Positions 10,565-22,446 of a stretch of 64,000 nt of DNA are shown one piece after another. Numbering within the stretch: position 1 is the first letter of the stretch; every line of letters starts with the position of its first letter. The position numbers and the translations under genes were made by a program. Source of the DNA: Endothia cerciana (lineage: Eukaryota > Ascomycota > Sordariomycetes > Diaporthales > Cryphonectriaceae); the NCBI GenBank assembly GCA_026119935.1, contig JALRMH010000026.1:1-64000 (forward strand), in the 5' to 3' direction. The notes under the pieces were generated by a model. That model saw nothing but the letters and a program-made list of their open reading frames with translations, was not told the origin of the DNA and made no database searches.

Positions 10565-12125
10565 ATGAAAAGATCACACACGAGCTTGGAACAACCAGGG
10601 GGAAGATCAGTGGCTGAATACATCCAAGAAAGAATACAATCACAAGCCGAGAATCCATTCTCAGGCTTGATCCCAGACCAGCAGATTGCAGTGGTCCCAT
10701 CCTTCACTCTTGAGTCCGGCGTGACATTACGAAATGTCCCTGTCGCATACACCACGAAGGGGAAGCTGTCCCCATCCGGAGATAATGCCATGGTGATCTG
10801 CCATGCTCTGACCGGCAGTGCTGATGTGGGTGACTGGTGGGGCCCCTTATTGGGCGGTCACGGGCGGGCATTTGATGTGTCTCGCTTCTACGTCGTCTGC
10901 ATGAACAGCTTGGGCAGTCCCTATGGCACCGCCAGTCCGGTGACGGCCAAGGACGGAGACAGCAACAACGAGAGATATGGCCCTGAATTCCCCCTGACCA
11001 CAATACGAGACGACGTCCGGTAAGTCACCTACATTTACAATAGATATCTTCGGCTGACAGGCTGATGCGTATTGCAGGCTTCACAGGCTGCTTCTGGACG
11101 ACCTGGGTGTCAAACAGGTGGCTGCCGTCATCGGTGGCTCCATGGGCGGGATGCTGGTGCTCGAATGGGCGTACTTTGGCAGAGACTACGTTCGCTCTAT
11201 CGTACCCATTGCAACATCTAGCCGACACAGTGCATGGTGCATCAGCTGGGGCGAAGCACAGAGGCAGAGCATCTACGCCGACCCAAAGTACGATGACGGT
11301 TACTACTCGTTCGACGACCCGCCCACCACAGGCCTTGGAGCCGCGAGGATGTCTGCGCTCCTGACTTATCGCAGCCGCAATTCATTTGAATCTCGATTCG
11401 GTCGGAATACCCCCGATCCTTCAAGGCGCCAGACGATCCGTGAGAGATCTCGGCCTAGCACCCCCTCTGAAGCTCATTTCAACATCCACAATGACGGGCA
11501 CAAGATCAATCGACCTGCAAATTCACGGAGGACGAGCCAGACTCCACAGGCTAATGCGAGCACTCCAGGCCAAGGAGTTGATGGTGCAGCAGAGCAGGCC
11601 CTGGACCCTCAGTTCCATGGTCCAAAATCGGAGAGTCTCACGGGAGGTCACAGCGTACCCAGCTCGACGTATTTCTCAGCCCAGTCATACCTGAGGTACC
11701 AAGGAGGGAAGTTCGTCAAGCGTTTCGACAGTAACTGCTACATTGCTATAACGAGGAAGTTGGACACGCACGACGTGTCTCGTGACCGTGCGCCAACCGT
11801 TGCTGAAGCTTTGGCCATGATCGAGCAGCCGGCTCTCGTTCTTGGCATCGAGAGCGATGGTCTCTTCACTTTTGCCGAGCAGCAAGAGCTGGCCGAGCAC
11901 ATCAGAAACGCCAAACTCGGCAAGATCGAGAGCCCTGAGGGTCACGACGCCTTCCTGCTCCAGTTTGAGCAGGTCAACAAGTACATCCTGGAGTTCCTCC
12001 ACGAGGTCCTTCCCGACATCATGCAACAAGGCGGCGAGCCGGCGGCTGTCGAGAGCTCCATTGGTCAATTGACCAAGAGCAGCACGTTCGGTGAAGCCGA
12101 AGTAGAGGACATCACGGCTTGGTAG
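10565..12125 (+). CDS. MET2: Homoserine O-acetyltransferase
   Basis: This enzyme transfers acetyl from acetyl-CoA to L-homoserine, the committed step towards O-acetylhomoserine for Met/Cys synthesis. The CDS is join(10565..11019, 11078..12125), 500 residues. The intron has GTAAGT and TTGCAG ends, and the frame is restored at RLHRLLLDDLG. It shows the MetX alpha/beta-hydrolase layout: oxyanion and N-terminal strand around NAMVICHALTGSADV, nucleophile Ser about 173 in GGSMGG, acid Asp about 412 in ESDGLF, and catalytic His about 441 in GHDAFLLQ. A low-complexity insert of roughly 100 residues (about 255-345) sits between the substrate-binding parts, as in other filamentous ascomycete Met2 proteins, and the tail ends EVEDITAW. 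The start is uncertain. An ATG at 10512, with a 50-nt intron 10549-10598 (donor GTAAGC, acceptor CCAG), joins in frame and would replace the first 12 residues. Confidence 0.95.
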
Positions 12126-13621
12126 AGGTGAAGCCTGAAGACCTGCCACCTCTTGGTTCGGAAGATTCTGAACGACTGCGCAAGAGCGACATTGAATTAT
12201 GTTCAACCCGTGATTCAGCAATTTCTGGTTTTGAGGGCGTTTTACGCGTGGAGGTTGGTGCATTCGACGTTCAACCCGCCGGCTTGGGTTTAGGTGCATC
12301 GTAGAAAAGGGATTGGATGGATAAGGGGAGTCAAATATCATTCAACTTGCGACTCCACTGACGCGAACCCAGCCGGGTGGTCGATGCCTTCGTTTTGTTA
12401 CCCCAGCGCAAAACCATGATGTTGGTACAATCCGGTCCCCATCAACTCCTCCCGATTCAGGGGGGAGTTAGAGGGCGTATGCTCGTCTCCTCGTACATCA
12501 GCACGTGACCCAACAGCACGGGCTCTCGATCGCCAGCGCGCCCACGTGGGATCTCGCCCTGCTGCGGCCAGTCGTTGCTCTTAGATGGTCTCCAAACGGC
12601 CTCAATTGTACAGCGCTGGATGCAGGGGATCGCCCGGAGCTACTGAGCATGTTCATTTCCAGCGACGTCGCCCGTAGGGCGTACGCTAACGACCGGCGTC
12701 TGCACTCAAAACGGCAGGTATCTCGGGGCGAACACCGCCGCTGAGGGTTCACACACTACAAGGGCTGCCTGAGACAGGCTGCGCGGGTAAATGTGCCTCA
12801 GACTCTCGACGAAGATGGGCGGATGTGCTGGCTTGCATGCCGCCAGCCTTGCGAACGAGACCAGACCAGCTGATTACGACTCTCGTAACATTTGCGCGCC
12901 CGACCCAATAGAGACACACAGTGCCAGGTTTGTGGCCCGTGGGGGTACCGTTGCGACAAGCCGTGAGGCAGCATCGGATCCTCGTTGGCTGTACAACATC
13001 ACGCTAGCCGCATTTCTAAGCCCCCAGTCTGACAGGACTTCAGGAGGCGGCCTAGATTCGTCAGGGAGCTGTGCGATGCTGCAACTGCTCCTGTCCGCCG
13101 CCGGTCTGCGGATGCCACTGGGCTGACAGAAGCAACGGTCAACTCGCCAATGAGCACCCAACAAGCCGCCCGTTTCCATGGGTCCTGCGATCGATCTCTA
13201 ATGATTTCCTGGTTGGCATTGTTCGCATAAATGAGAACTCCATGTCGCTGTAACACTTATCTGGAGTCGTACGGCATATTCGTCAGCCGCTGGCCGTGGC
13301 CTTGCTGTCTAATCTTGCTTGCAGCGGCGTAATATAATCCGGACGAGCCGCGGTATCTCATTCCCTGCCTTTTTGGTGCTCTTCTAGAATCTCGCACTTG
13401 TGGACTGGAAGAAGGCTATCTCAGCCTCAAAACCTTGTTCGATGACGCCGCCTTTTCCGGATCCTCGGAATACCCTGACCTCCTGAATTGCTTGGAGACT
13501 GTGCTCGTCCAAAATCTCTAAAACGGCCGGTTAAGTACAGAGCCCTCGAGTGGGTGGACGAACACCATGCGGCGTGCTAAGCCGCAGCAAAATTCCATAA
13601 CCAGGCCCCCAACGAATTATC
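12126..13621. other. Intergenic region, MET2 3' UTR and phosphate permease promoter
   Basis: About 1.5 kb separates MET2 from the downstream permease, both on the plus strand. It contains two CACGTG boxes near the MET2 side and an AT-rich TAATATAAT near 13331. No plausible coding frame is seen. Confidence 0.55.
12502..12548. promoter_or_regulatory. Pair of CACGTG E-boxes (candidate Pho4/NUC-1 sites)
   Basis: CACGTG occurs at 12502-12507 and 12543-12548, the second flanked symmetrically as CCCACGTGGG. CACGTG is the core site of Pho4/NUC-1-type bHLH activators of phosphate-starvation genes and also of Cbf1, which acts on Met genes. The pair lies about 1.1 kb upstream of a PHO84-like permease and about 0.4 kb downstream of MET2. 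The link to phosphate control is inference. Confidence 0.35.
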
Positions 13622-16222
13622 ATGGACTCACTGCCAGAAGAAGGAACTTATCGGACATATGGTGGTAACCATGCCTTCCACAGTTTCGGTATGTTGCGAC
13701 ACATAGCATCTCGCAGCTGTCATAACGACCGCCATGGCTAAACGAGCAAATAACTAGCCAATGACTATTCTCATATCGCCGATCCGAATTTAAGACGACG
13801 ACTGGCATTATCCGAGATCGACAAAGTCCCATTCGGACTGCATCATATCCGAGCTGTACTAGTCGCAGGCGTGGGCTTCTTCCTCGACAGCTACGATATC
13901 TTCGCCATCAACCTGATCACGATCTTTCTGGGGCTCGCGTTTTGGTCGGGATCTCCGGAGGACGCTCGTTATGGATTCGGCGGAAACAATGGCGCGCTCC
14001 CGACGCCAGTGTCGCAGGCTCTAAAGGCGTCTGTGAGCGCGGGGATCATCATCGGCCAGGTCGTATTCGGCTGGATGGCCGATACCTTGGGACGGCGGAG
14101 GATGTATGGGGTTGAATTGATCATCATTGTGGTCTCGACCTTGCTCTGCGCCTTAGCCAGCCCGAGTCAGTCGATGAGTTCGACGGCTTTGTTGACCTTC
14201 TGGAGGGTCATGATGGTGGGTTTCTCCGCGGCGCGGCTCCAGCGACAAGTGGTGGGCTTGAAGCGCTGATTGTCATTATCTTCAGGGAGTTGGAATTGGT
14301 GGAGATTATCCTCTGTCGTCCGTCATAACGAGCGAGTGAGTCCATCCCATCTAATGATACTCCTGTTCACTGATCTTAGATATATCCTTACACACCTGCA
14401 TCTATTCACCCTCATTTATTCTACCACGCCGGCGACTGGCATGCTTTGACCATGCTTACAATTATGCAGGTTCGCTCCCACAAGATGGCGCGGCGCCATG
14501 ATGGCAGGTGTCTTCTCCATGCAAGGGGTCGGCCAGCTGGTCGCGGCTGTCGTCGCTCTGATCGTGACGGTGGCATTCAAGAGCTCTTTCGCGGGGGCCT
14601 CCGAGCTATCAGAATGCGACTACGGCTGCCAAATCGCGGCAGACCGGTGCTGGCGCATCATTGTAGGCGTGGGGGCAGTGCCGGCGTGCTTTGCCTTGTA
14701 CTACAGGCTCACGATACCAGAAACGTAGGCTCGCTCCATGATTCATTCTGCTGAGACGGACCCCGGTGACTACTCCGCAGACTAATAGTTGTTCTACTAC
14801 GCAGACCAAGATACACTTTCGATGTTGCCCACGACGTTGAGATGGCCGATGCCAACATCCAGGCCTTCATGGCGAGCAAGGCCAAAGGAGAGGTGGACAT
14901 CGTCAGACAGGCCCGGCTGAAGAAGCTGGCCGGGCCGTCGCTCACGACTCCTGCTGCATCGTGGGGGGATCTAGCGTCGTACTTCGGAGGGCGGAAGAAT
15001 CTCAGAGCTCTCGTGGGGACTACTCTTTCTTGGTTCTTCCTCGTGAGTCAAAAATATCCCCTGACACCAAAGCAATACCCATCCTAGGAGGATCCCAGCT
15101 GACCCAGTCTCTCAGGACCTCGCCTTCTACGGCCTCGGCCTCAACAACTCCCTCGTTCTGGCCGCTATCGGCTACTCTAGCGGTGCCTCTATTTACACCG
15201 AACTCTACAACACCGCCGTCGGCTCCATAGTCCTCGCCGTTGCCGGCTCCCTCCCGGGCTACTGGGTCGCCATCTTCACAATCGACTCGCTGGGCCGCAA
15301 GCCCCTGCAGGTCTTCGGCTTCCTCATCCTGACTATCATCTTCTGCGTCGTCGGCTTCGCCTACTACCGCCTCTCCTCGGGCTCGCTGCTCGCACTCTAC
15401 GTCTTGGCGCAGTTCTTCTTCAACCTGGGCCCCAACACGACCACCTTCATCGTCCCCGGCGAGTGCTATCCCACGCGGTACCGCGCGACGGGGCACGGCA
15501 TCTCCGCCGCAGCGGGCAAGGTGGGCGCGATCGTGGCGCAGGTCATCTCCATCCCCATCCTGACGGAAGACTCGCCGCCCGACTGCGCCGGCACGAGGTG
15601 CAGCCCGCCGCGGCTGGGCAGCCTCATGCGGCTGTTCGCGCTGTTCATGCTGTGCGGGACCGCCGCGTCGCTGCTCATACCCGAGACGAAGGGGCTGACG
15701 CTGGAGGAGCTGGCCGGGGAGCCGCCCACGAGCTACAACTCGGGGATCAACGGGAGCATATCGCACGTCGAGCTGGCCTCGAGCCGCAGGCGGTGGTGGG
15801 CGACGGGCGGGAGACTGAACCCGTTCCTGGGCGGGAAGCCGGCGGGATTCGCGTACCCGCGGGCCGCCGCTGCCGCCGCCACCACGAGGGGTATATGGAC
15901 GAGCGCGAGGACGGGTGGCGGCCGGGCGGAGAGGCCGGTCAGCAGCGGCCGTGGCTCGGATATAGAGATGGGGAAATTGCCGCCAGCGAGGAGGAAAGCG
16001 TGGTGGCGGAGACGGCGTTATGGGAGTGGGGCGGGGGGCTCGGGCGGTGACGACCACGGGCTAAGTGGTAGCTCATCCTCTACGAGAGCATTCAATGAGA
16101 GCGCGGGTGACGGTCGTGCTGGTGCCGTGCCGGGTTGGCATGCAGGATGGGGGCGAATAGATCGCGGAGCGGCGCCCGAGAATATTCGATTACAGGACGT
16201 CGGAGGTCTGATACAACAGTGA
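13622..16222 (+). CDS. PHO84: High-affinity inorganic phosphate:H+ symporter (PHO84-like MFS permease)
   Basis: This is a plasma-membrane MFS transporter of the phosphate:H+ symporter family, importing Pi. The model is join(13622..13688, 13758..14215, 14286..14335, 14470..14724, 14805..15042, 15116..16222), 724 residues. All five introns have GT..AG ends and keep the frame. The transporter core is clear: LVAGVGFFLDSYDIFAINL (TM1 with the conserved Asp), GWMADTLGRRR (MFS loop 2-3), GVGIGGDYPLSSVITSE (phosphate permease signature, created exactly by splicing), TRWRGAMMAGVF, the central hydrophilic loop, DLAFYGLGLNNS, IDSLGRKPLQ, FFFNLGPNTTTFIVPGECYPTRYRATGHGISAA and the closing IPETKGLTLEELAGE. 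The roughly 170 residues after that are low-complexity Arg/Gly/Ala/Ser and unusually long for the family. A different frame over 15880-16050 reads as a more normal acidic tail, so the 3' end is uncertain. Confidence 0.9.
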
Positions 16223-16582
16223 TCGTTCTATATACCCGGATAAGACTCATGGCAAAAAGCCCATCTTCTAAGCACTCACAAAATCAACAAGATCATCACC
16301 GTTAGAAGTGACCGATTTTGTCCACATGAAATCGGAAGTAGCAACCTTCCCTCGGCCACCAGTCCACCGAGTTCAAATGATACAGTGTAACTGTGATGCT
16401 TTTTTGAATTTGAATATAGTACAAGTTGCCCTCCCGACCTGTTGTCTACACTCCGTTGCTAATGCTTGCTGAAAAACAAATGTAAAAAGATGTACCGACA
16501 AAGGAATGTAATATGGTGTAGCGTGTAGGGGAGTGCCGTACTATTTTCCCGAGGAAAGTGGCCAGGACCTCCCAATTGTCCT
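16223..16582. other. Short convergent intergenic spacer
   Basis: This 360-bp spacer lies between the permease stop and the stop of the convergent sterol-transfer gene. It is moderately AT-rich and presumably holds both 3' UTRs. Nothing else is recognised. Confidence 0.6.
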
Positions 16583-19500
16583 TCAGCTGGCCGATGTGGT
16601 CTGTTCGTCCTTCTCCACGACCGACTTCAGAACCCTCAACTTCTCCTCCGTGATCCTGATCGCATCCCTAATCTCCCGCTCGTCCATGCGGTCTTCGCGC
16701 AGTCTCTCCTCCACGGTGCGCGCCTCTATCACCCTCTTCCGCGGCAGTTGGTCTCCGCTATTCAAGCGGTCCATGCCGACACGCTCTTCTAGCCATTCCC
16801 ACAACTCGCTCTCCTCGCGCCGCCACATCTCCTCGTACGCAGCCAGCCGATCGGGATACCCGTAGAGACCCAACCCAACACCGTAGGGCCTAGCCACGGG
16901 TTTGTTGGTGAATCCGAACCCGAACCAAGCGGCCACTAGCAGACCAACGAGCAGGCCGTAGACAACATTTCCTGTGAGCAGGGGCTTGCCAATATCAACA
17001 ACCGGACCGAGGATGCCATGTAGTGGTTCCAGCATGCCCCAGTCTTGCCCGGAAGAGTTCTTTGCGGCATCTTCATTGTCGCTTGTGACATTTGCGGCTG
17101 CAGCGGCCTTGCCCTTCTTGCCTCTCTTCCGGGCCTTGCCTCCAGCCCCGTTCGCAGCCGCTGGGGAGCGCTTGGAGACGGCAGCCTTCAGAGCGACGAA
17201 GAGGTCCTTGCAATACTGCCCTTGTCCATCATAAGCACCGTTCTCAATGGGCCCTATTGCCGATTAGGTACTTCGTACTGGAATATTGATGTTGTAAGAA
17301 GATGACGTTACCTTTTAGCCAGCTCTTGCCTGTCCATTCAACGACGCAGCTGATCTGGATCCGAGTAGCATTGTTCTCGGCCCACGAGAGACAGTACTTG
17401 GTTTTGACGCTGAAGACATTGCCACTTGGAACGTCCGGGTTCTGTGTCGTCACCAGGACGTTGACGGCTTTCTCTAGGTCTATGTTTTCCATGTTCTCCG
17501 TTATGATACACTTGGTCTGCTTCGGACCTATGGAGGCGTTCAAAGGCTTGATGTATGTGTATGAACGCGTTTTGTTGTCTTGTGTCAAGCCCTTCTTGTC
17601 CTCCATCTGCAGGTCTCTGCATTTTTGGTCGACCGTGAGGAACTTGCTCATCCAAGTCGCAGATCCAGGCCCAAACAACGTATCGTAGACCTTTCCAAGT
17701 GGTAGCGGGACAGTGTCGTCGCCTGTGACCCTCTGGTAATGTGTGTCAGAATCACCGCAGTCCGTGGGTGCATGTGTGGCCGGGCCTGGGAATTCTCCCC
17801 CCGCCGGTGCCGCCGGTGCGTCCTTGGGCTTCTCGGTTGGGACACTGCTATTTGCCATAACTCCCGATGGCTTGTGAGTGAGCGGCTTGTCGATGGCTGA
17901 CTCCAACAAAGGCGCTTCCGCAGCCTGAGCGGCCTCATGGCTTTCGTCCTCCTCTTCATCCTCATCATACACATCCTCTCCGTCATCGCTCTCGTCTTCT
18001 TCTTCCGATGCCGAGACACTGCGGCTCTCTCCAACCGCAGATTCAGCATCGATCTTCTCGGTCTTATCGCCACCCGTATCATCCAGTCGCACACCGTTAA
18101 GGGAGCTCTGGAGTCCAGGATGCCCCAGTTTCCAGATCTTGACGATCAAATCGTATGTTGAATCTCGACTCGCAAAGCTCGCAAATATGTGCTTTGCGTG
18201 CAGAGTAGAAATCATGAGACCATTTTTGAAAAGCAGCGCAGTGCTCCGCTTTTCGACCGACACAATCTCATCGAAGCTCATTACCAAGGTGGTCACCCAA
18301 CCGAGAATATTGCTGCTGAAACACAAATGTCCTTCAGAAACATACAGCCGCCCATGAGCCAAGATCTCGCGCTGCAAGGCACAGCTGTAATCTTCGATCA
18401 GGTAATCATCGTCCGGAACACTTTTGAACAGTGCATGGAAATCTCGATTCCGCTTCTTGCTGGCCACCGCGAACCCCGTAAGCTTCGGTGTAATTGACGC
18501 ACCGGGCTGAGCTAGCGATGAATTCACGGCCGAAAGGGCAGCGCCAATAGTAGTTCCCGTACCGCCTGTTCCACTGGTGCTCCCGCGTTTTCTGTTGTTG
18601 CGACGGCCAAGCGCACTCCTAACACTGCCGCTCCTGTGGACACCGGAAGGCTCATCATAAACACTGCCCGTAGGCGGCGTCTTGTCTCCGTAATATGCCG
18701 GTGTTTCATAGGAGGACATAGGCCGCTGCGCATCATCCCAGGGTGCGTCGATGGTGGCCTTCACAGGACTAACCTCAACTGGAGCGGACTCGGACCTTGA
18801 TCGACGGTGGTCAGGATGTTCTGGAAATTTGGCAGTCGTCGGAGTAGGGGTTCGGCTGACAGGGTCACTGATGCCCAGCTGGCTCAAACTGAGGTCACCC
18901 ATGCCTATAGTCTTCACTGCAGGCTCTTGGGATGCCATCAACGAGTTTGGTCTTGCTGCAGCGGACGGCTCGACCTCGACCTTATCCTCCTCCACGGTGT
19001 TATCCCGTTGTATCTGGGCGGTAGAGAAACCCTTGTTTTTGGTATTGCCAGGGCCAGTATTGACGATTGTGTTGCTAAGATTTTGGGCAGCACTCTGGGC
19101 CGCGGATATCACAGACGTGAAGAAGCCGCTGGTGGGCTGGTTGGTAGGAGTCGCAGCGACACTCTCGATTGGCGTCAGCGGCGTCGATGAGATAGTCGAC
19201 AGTTTGCTAGGCACGATGCTTGCCGAACCAGATCTAGCGCGCCTCTCAGAGATTGAGCCACCACCGGTCGAGTCGTTGCCTCGGCGTATAGGATCGAACC
19301 TCGGCGAGGTAGCATTCGTAGGCGTAGGAGGGGTGTTGACAATGACCGGAGTGCCGTTGTCTGAGGCAGAAGGCGGAGTTCTTGGAGGCGTGCTGGTTTC
19401 GATGGACTGGGCTCGAGATGTGCGAGTGAAACGCTCGGCAGGACCCTGCTTTGGCTCTGCCGGTTTCTCAACAGCCTTCTGTGTGGCAGCTCCTGGCTCG

Positions 19501-20953
19501 GTCGTAGGATTGCTCGCGGGTGGCTCGGGAACGGTGATCTTGAGGCTGTCGAGTGACTCTGTCGAAGGTTTCGAGTTCGAGGTCGCAGGCCGCCTCTCTG
19601 GGCTAGAGGTATCACTGCCCCCTGAAAGCTTCGAGAAGCTTTTTTTGGACCTGAAGACACCCTTAATGCGTCCCACAGGTGACGGTGATCTCCCGCTAGT
19701 ACGAGAAGTTGGTGGCGCAAGGCCGGCCGGATGGTGAGACCCAGAAGGGTCGGACTCTATTGGTTGCTCCGTGGTGAATGTGTCTTGGGAAGGGCGAGAC
19801 CCTTGGTAATATTCGGCTTGGATGAGAGGAGAGTTGGTCGTCAGATAGCCGATCTGGGAGGGGTGAAGAGAGACAGCAGGCGGCCGCTCCAGGTGACTGC
19901 AGCGGCGAAGGATCAGTACAAGAATAACTAGGTGAGCTCAGCAAGGTGAGCGGCGGCGGCGGGGGGCGCGATGAGTGCAAGCTGGCAAGGGAGCTTCTGG
20001 CCAGCGAGGGCCGCGATTGGACAGGAACGGTACAAAGAAGACAGAGGAAGAACAGTCATGTAGCGCCCAAGGCTTGGAGGTGAACAGGAGAATCGGTGAG
20101 CAACAGGACCGTGTGCGAGGAGGATTGCCAACTTGGGGGCCAGCTGAAGTGAGACGTGGACGGGCTGCAGCTTTGGGGGGGGGGGGGGATCGCGACGTAG
20201 TAATATTGTGGAGGGGGTTTGAAGGGGCCCAGTTTCCCACAGTACTACTATGGGCACTATGGCGGCCAGGCTCGTCAGGGGGGCGTGTGATAAGACGCTA
20301 GGAGCACATCACAGTACGGCGGTCCCTGAGTCCTAGTCGCTTTGTGTGGGGGGAGGGTGTGGACTGGAGAGATTGAATTGGAGTCGTCCTCATCGTTCGT
20401 GCGCCAACCGAGATGGAGAGTCCGTATAACGCAGAGCTCCGAGGAATTGGGATAGACGCGTGGGGGGGGGGGGGGTGCGCTGGATGGGCAAGAAGTGCTG
20501 GGATATGCTGTCAGGCAGACTCCGCCTGCGCGACGCCGGCGTGCTGGGCCGAGCCTGACCTGGCGGTTGCATATGGGGTAGGGAAGATCAGATATTATAA
20601 CAAAGGTATATACCAGACGCGTGTCCGACTGCAGGGCCAACTTACTCAAGGTCCTCCGAGTCGTAGGAAACTAGACTCGTCGACTCCCCGTCATGTCCCC
20701 CACCGGCTGGAGGCTGGACGACGACGGACTTGTTGTCATCGCTCTCGGACCAGGCGGCTCCACTGTGAACCTCGAAGTGAGATCGGGACTCAGACTGGGA
20801 GGCATGGGAGAAGGGATCGAGGCTGGACGTGTCCCTCGAGAGGGTGGTGATATCGTCGCTGGCAATGCTGCTGTTGCCGTCCACGGACCCTTTCCTGGAG
20901 CGTCGGATGGACTTCGACTTGGCCATAAGCTTGCCCAGCGCCTTGTCCGCCAT
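16583..20953 (-). CDS. GRAM-VASt sterol-transfer protein of ER-membrane contact sites (Lam/Ltc family)
   Basis: Lam/Ltc proteins sit in the ER at contact sites with the plasma membrane or vacuole and move sterols through a START-like VASt domain. The model is complement(join(16583..17253, 17312..19896, 20646..20953)), 1187 residues. Exon 1 starts MADKALGKLMAKSKS and ends at a GTAAGT donor. The 749-nt first intron ends at CGCCGCTGCAG preceded by a CTGAT branch-like site. The second intron (58 nt) joins EWTGKSWLK to GPIENGAYDGQ, a junction typical of VASt proteins. Domains in order: a long Ser/Thr/Pro-rich disordered region with the basic patch GRIKGVFRSKKSFSK (about residue 175), GRAM/PH-like (about 583-695), an acidic linker, VASt (about 826-985), a Lys/Ala-rich segment, one TM helix (about 1058-1078, VVYGLLVGLLVAAWFGFGF) and a charged C-terminal helix. 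Core domains are certain. The first exon is inferred, because the main exon has no upstream in-frame ATG. Confidence 0.88.
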
Positions 20954-22446
20954 GACCAACGATCAGACGGTTGGCTGTGACGATACGACCGAAAGACCTT
21001 CAGGGTTCGGCGGCCTAGTCCGCCAGAGACGATTCCTCTCGACCCTCTCCGGAACTAAAGCATGGGTTGACCGGTGAGGGCCTTTGTACCTGCTGTTGGT
21101 CGGTGTGCTAGGGTTTGCGACCCGCGAGCGAGCGAGTGATTGATTGACTGATGACCAACAACAGACAGTCTGACAGGCACAGACGACTCTGGCCGGCAGA
21201 GACGGTGATGCTGACGAATCTGACGGGTCCGGGGCAGGTCGGGTTGGTGGGGTCCGAATGAACGTCTGTCTGTTCAAGGACCAAGACGGTTCAGATTAAC
21301 CAGATCAGATCGTGGGGAAGGCCATCGCATTCCTTGTCCTGCCTCCCTTTCTGGATGCTTCGGGTGCTCCGATATGGGAGAACGCCACCAGCATGTTTCT
21401 CGTCGACTTTGCTGTCAGGTTCGCGTCCAGGTCAGAGATCTCCTGCTTATCTGGGGACAGGATAAAGCAGCAAACGGACGGACGGCTTGGCCAAGGGTGC
21501 AGGTGGTTTTAGTACGTTTCACAGGCGCTACCACGACTGAACTTTGAGTTGAATGTACGGAGTCTTTACCCCGGATTGATGAGGCGTCGCTGTACTTCGC
21601 CGTCCCTGCAGTTGAACCAAGCGTTTGGGACCTGGCCAACTTCACTATCGTTGCCCCTTGCAGCTTCTCCCATTTGTATCTGCTTCCTGCGATCTACCCC
21701 GGTGCCAACTGCATACCTGGCTCCCAAGATACTGCGTCCTCGAATCCTATTTGCTCACTTTTCTTTTCTCTTCTTACTCCCTTCCAAGGTGCTGCGTACC
21801 TGGGCAGCATAAACCCCATCATCGTCCAGTCACTCCCTGTACAGAGCCAGGTAAAACAACGTCCTACGAGGTGCGACAATGCGATGCTCAACTTCTTTTC
21901 GGGCGTAAGACGACTTCCCCGATGACGCTGTTTCGCGTCATCTCAGGCTTGAGGCACTGAGACCTGCCTAGTCGGCAGCCTCCGATAGGCCTGCGCTAGG
22001 TACTAGAGTACATAGTACCTGTGCTGCCCCCCCCTCCCCCTTGTGACGCGCTATACAGAAACCTTGGCAGTACGCAGTACATGCTCCTGGCTCCTGGTCC
22101 AGGCTTGCCCCTAGCTTTCCAGGTAGTGCATTAGCGCTTTAGGTAGACAACTTGACTTACAAGAAACACTCGTCACCCCGGCCGGACACAAATTCAGCCT
22201 CCGGCGCCGGCATGTACAGCAAAGCATCACGAGATTGAAGCTAGAGGAGGGCCTTACAGCCGACACCGGGGTTTGCTCCTTTCCCGAGCATCTCTTGCGC
22301 ATACAGACTACACCGTGTGCTATCCCACGGCGGTCAGTTCCTAGGTCCCATGCGACCTCCACCAACCACTACACCGGCATATCTGCGATGCGCAGACCAC
22401 ACCACACCAACCCGCCTACCACCACCCGCACCGGCTGAGAGCCATC
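20954..22446. promoter_or_regulatory. Divergent promoter region, sterol-transfer gene / Atg38-like gene
   Basis: About 1.5 kb lies between two divergent start codons, so both promoters and 5' UTRs should be here. It contains a C-rich run near 22026-22040. No frame in it looks coding. Confidence 0.5.

Noticed and set aside
15020..16057. 345-codon minus-strand frame in the permease
   Set aside because: It is antisense to the transporter core, whose motifs are unmistakable on the plus strand.
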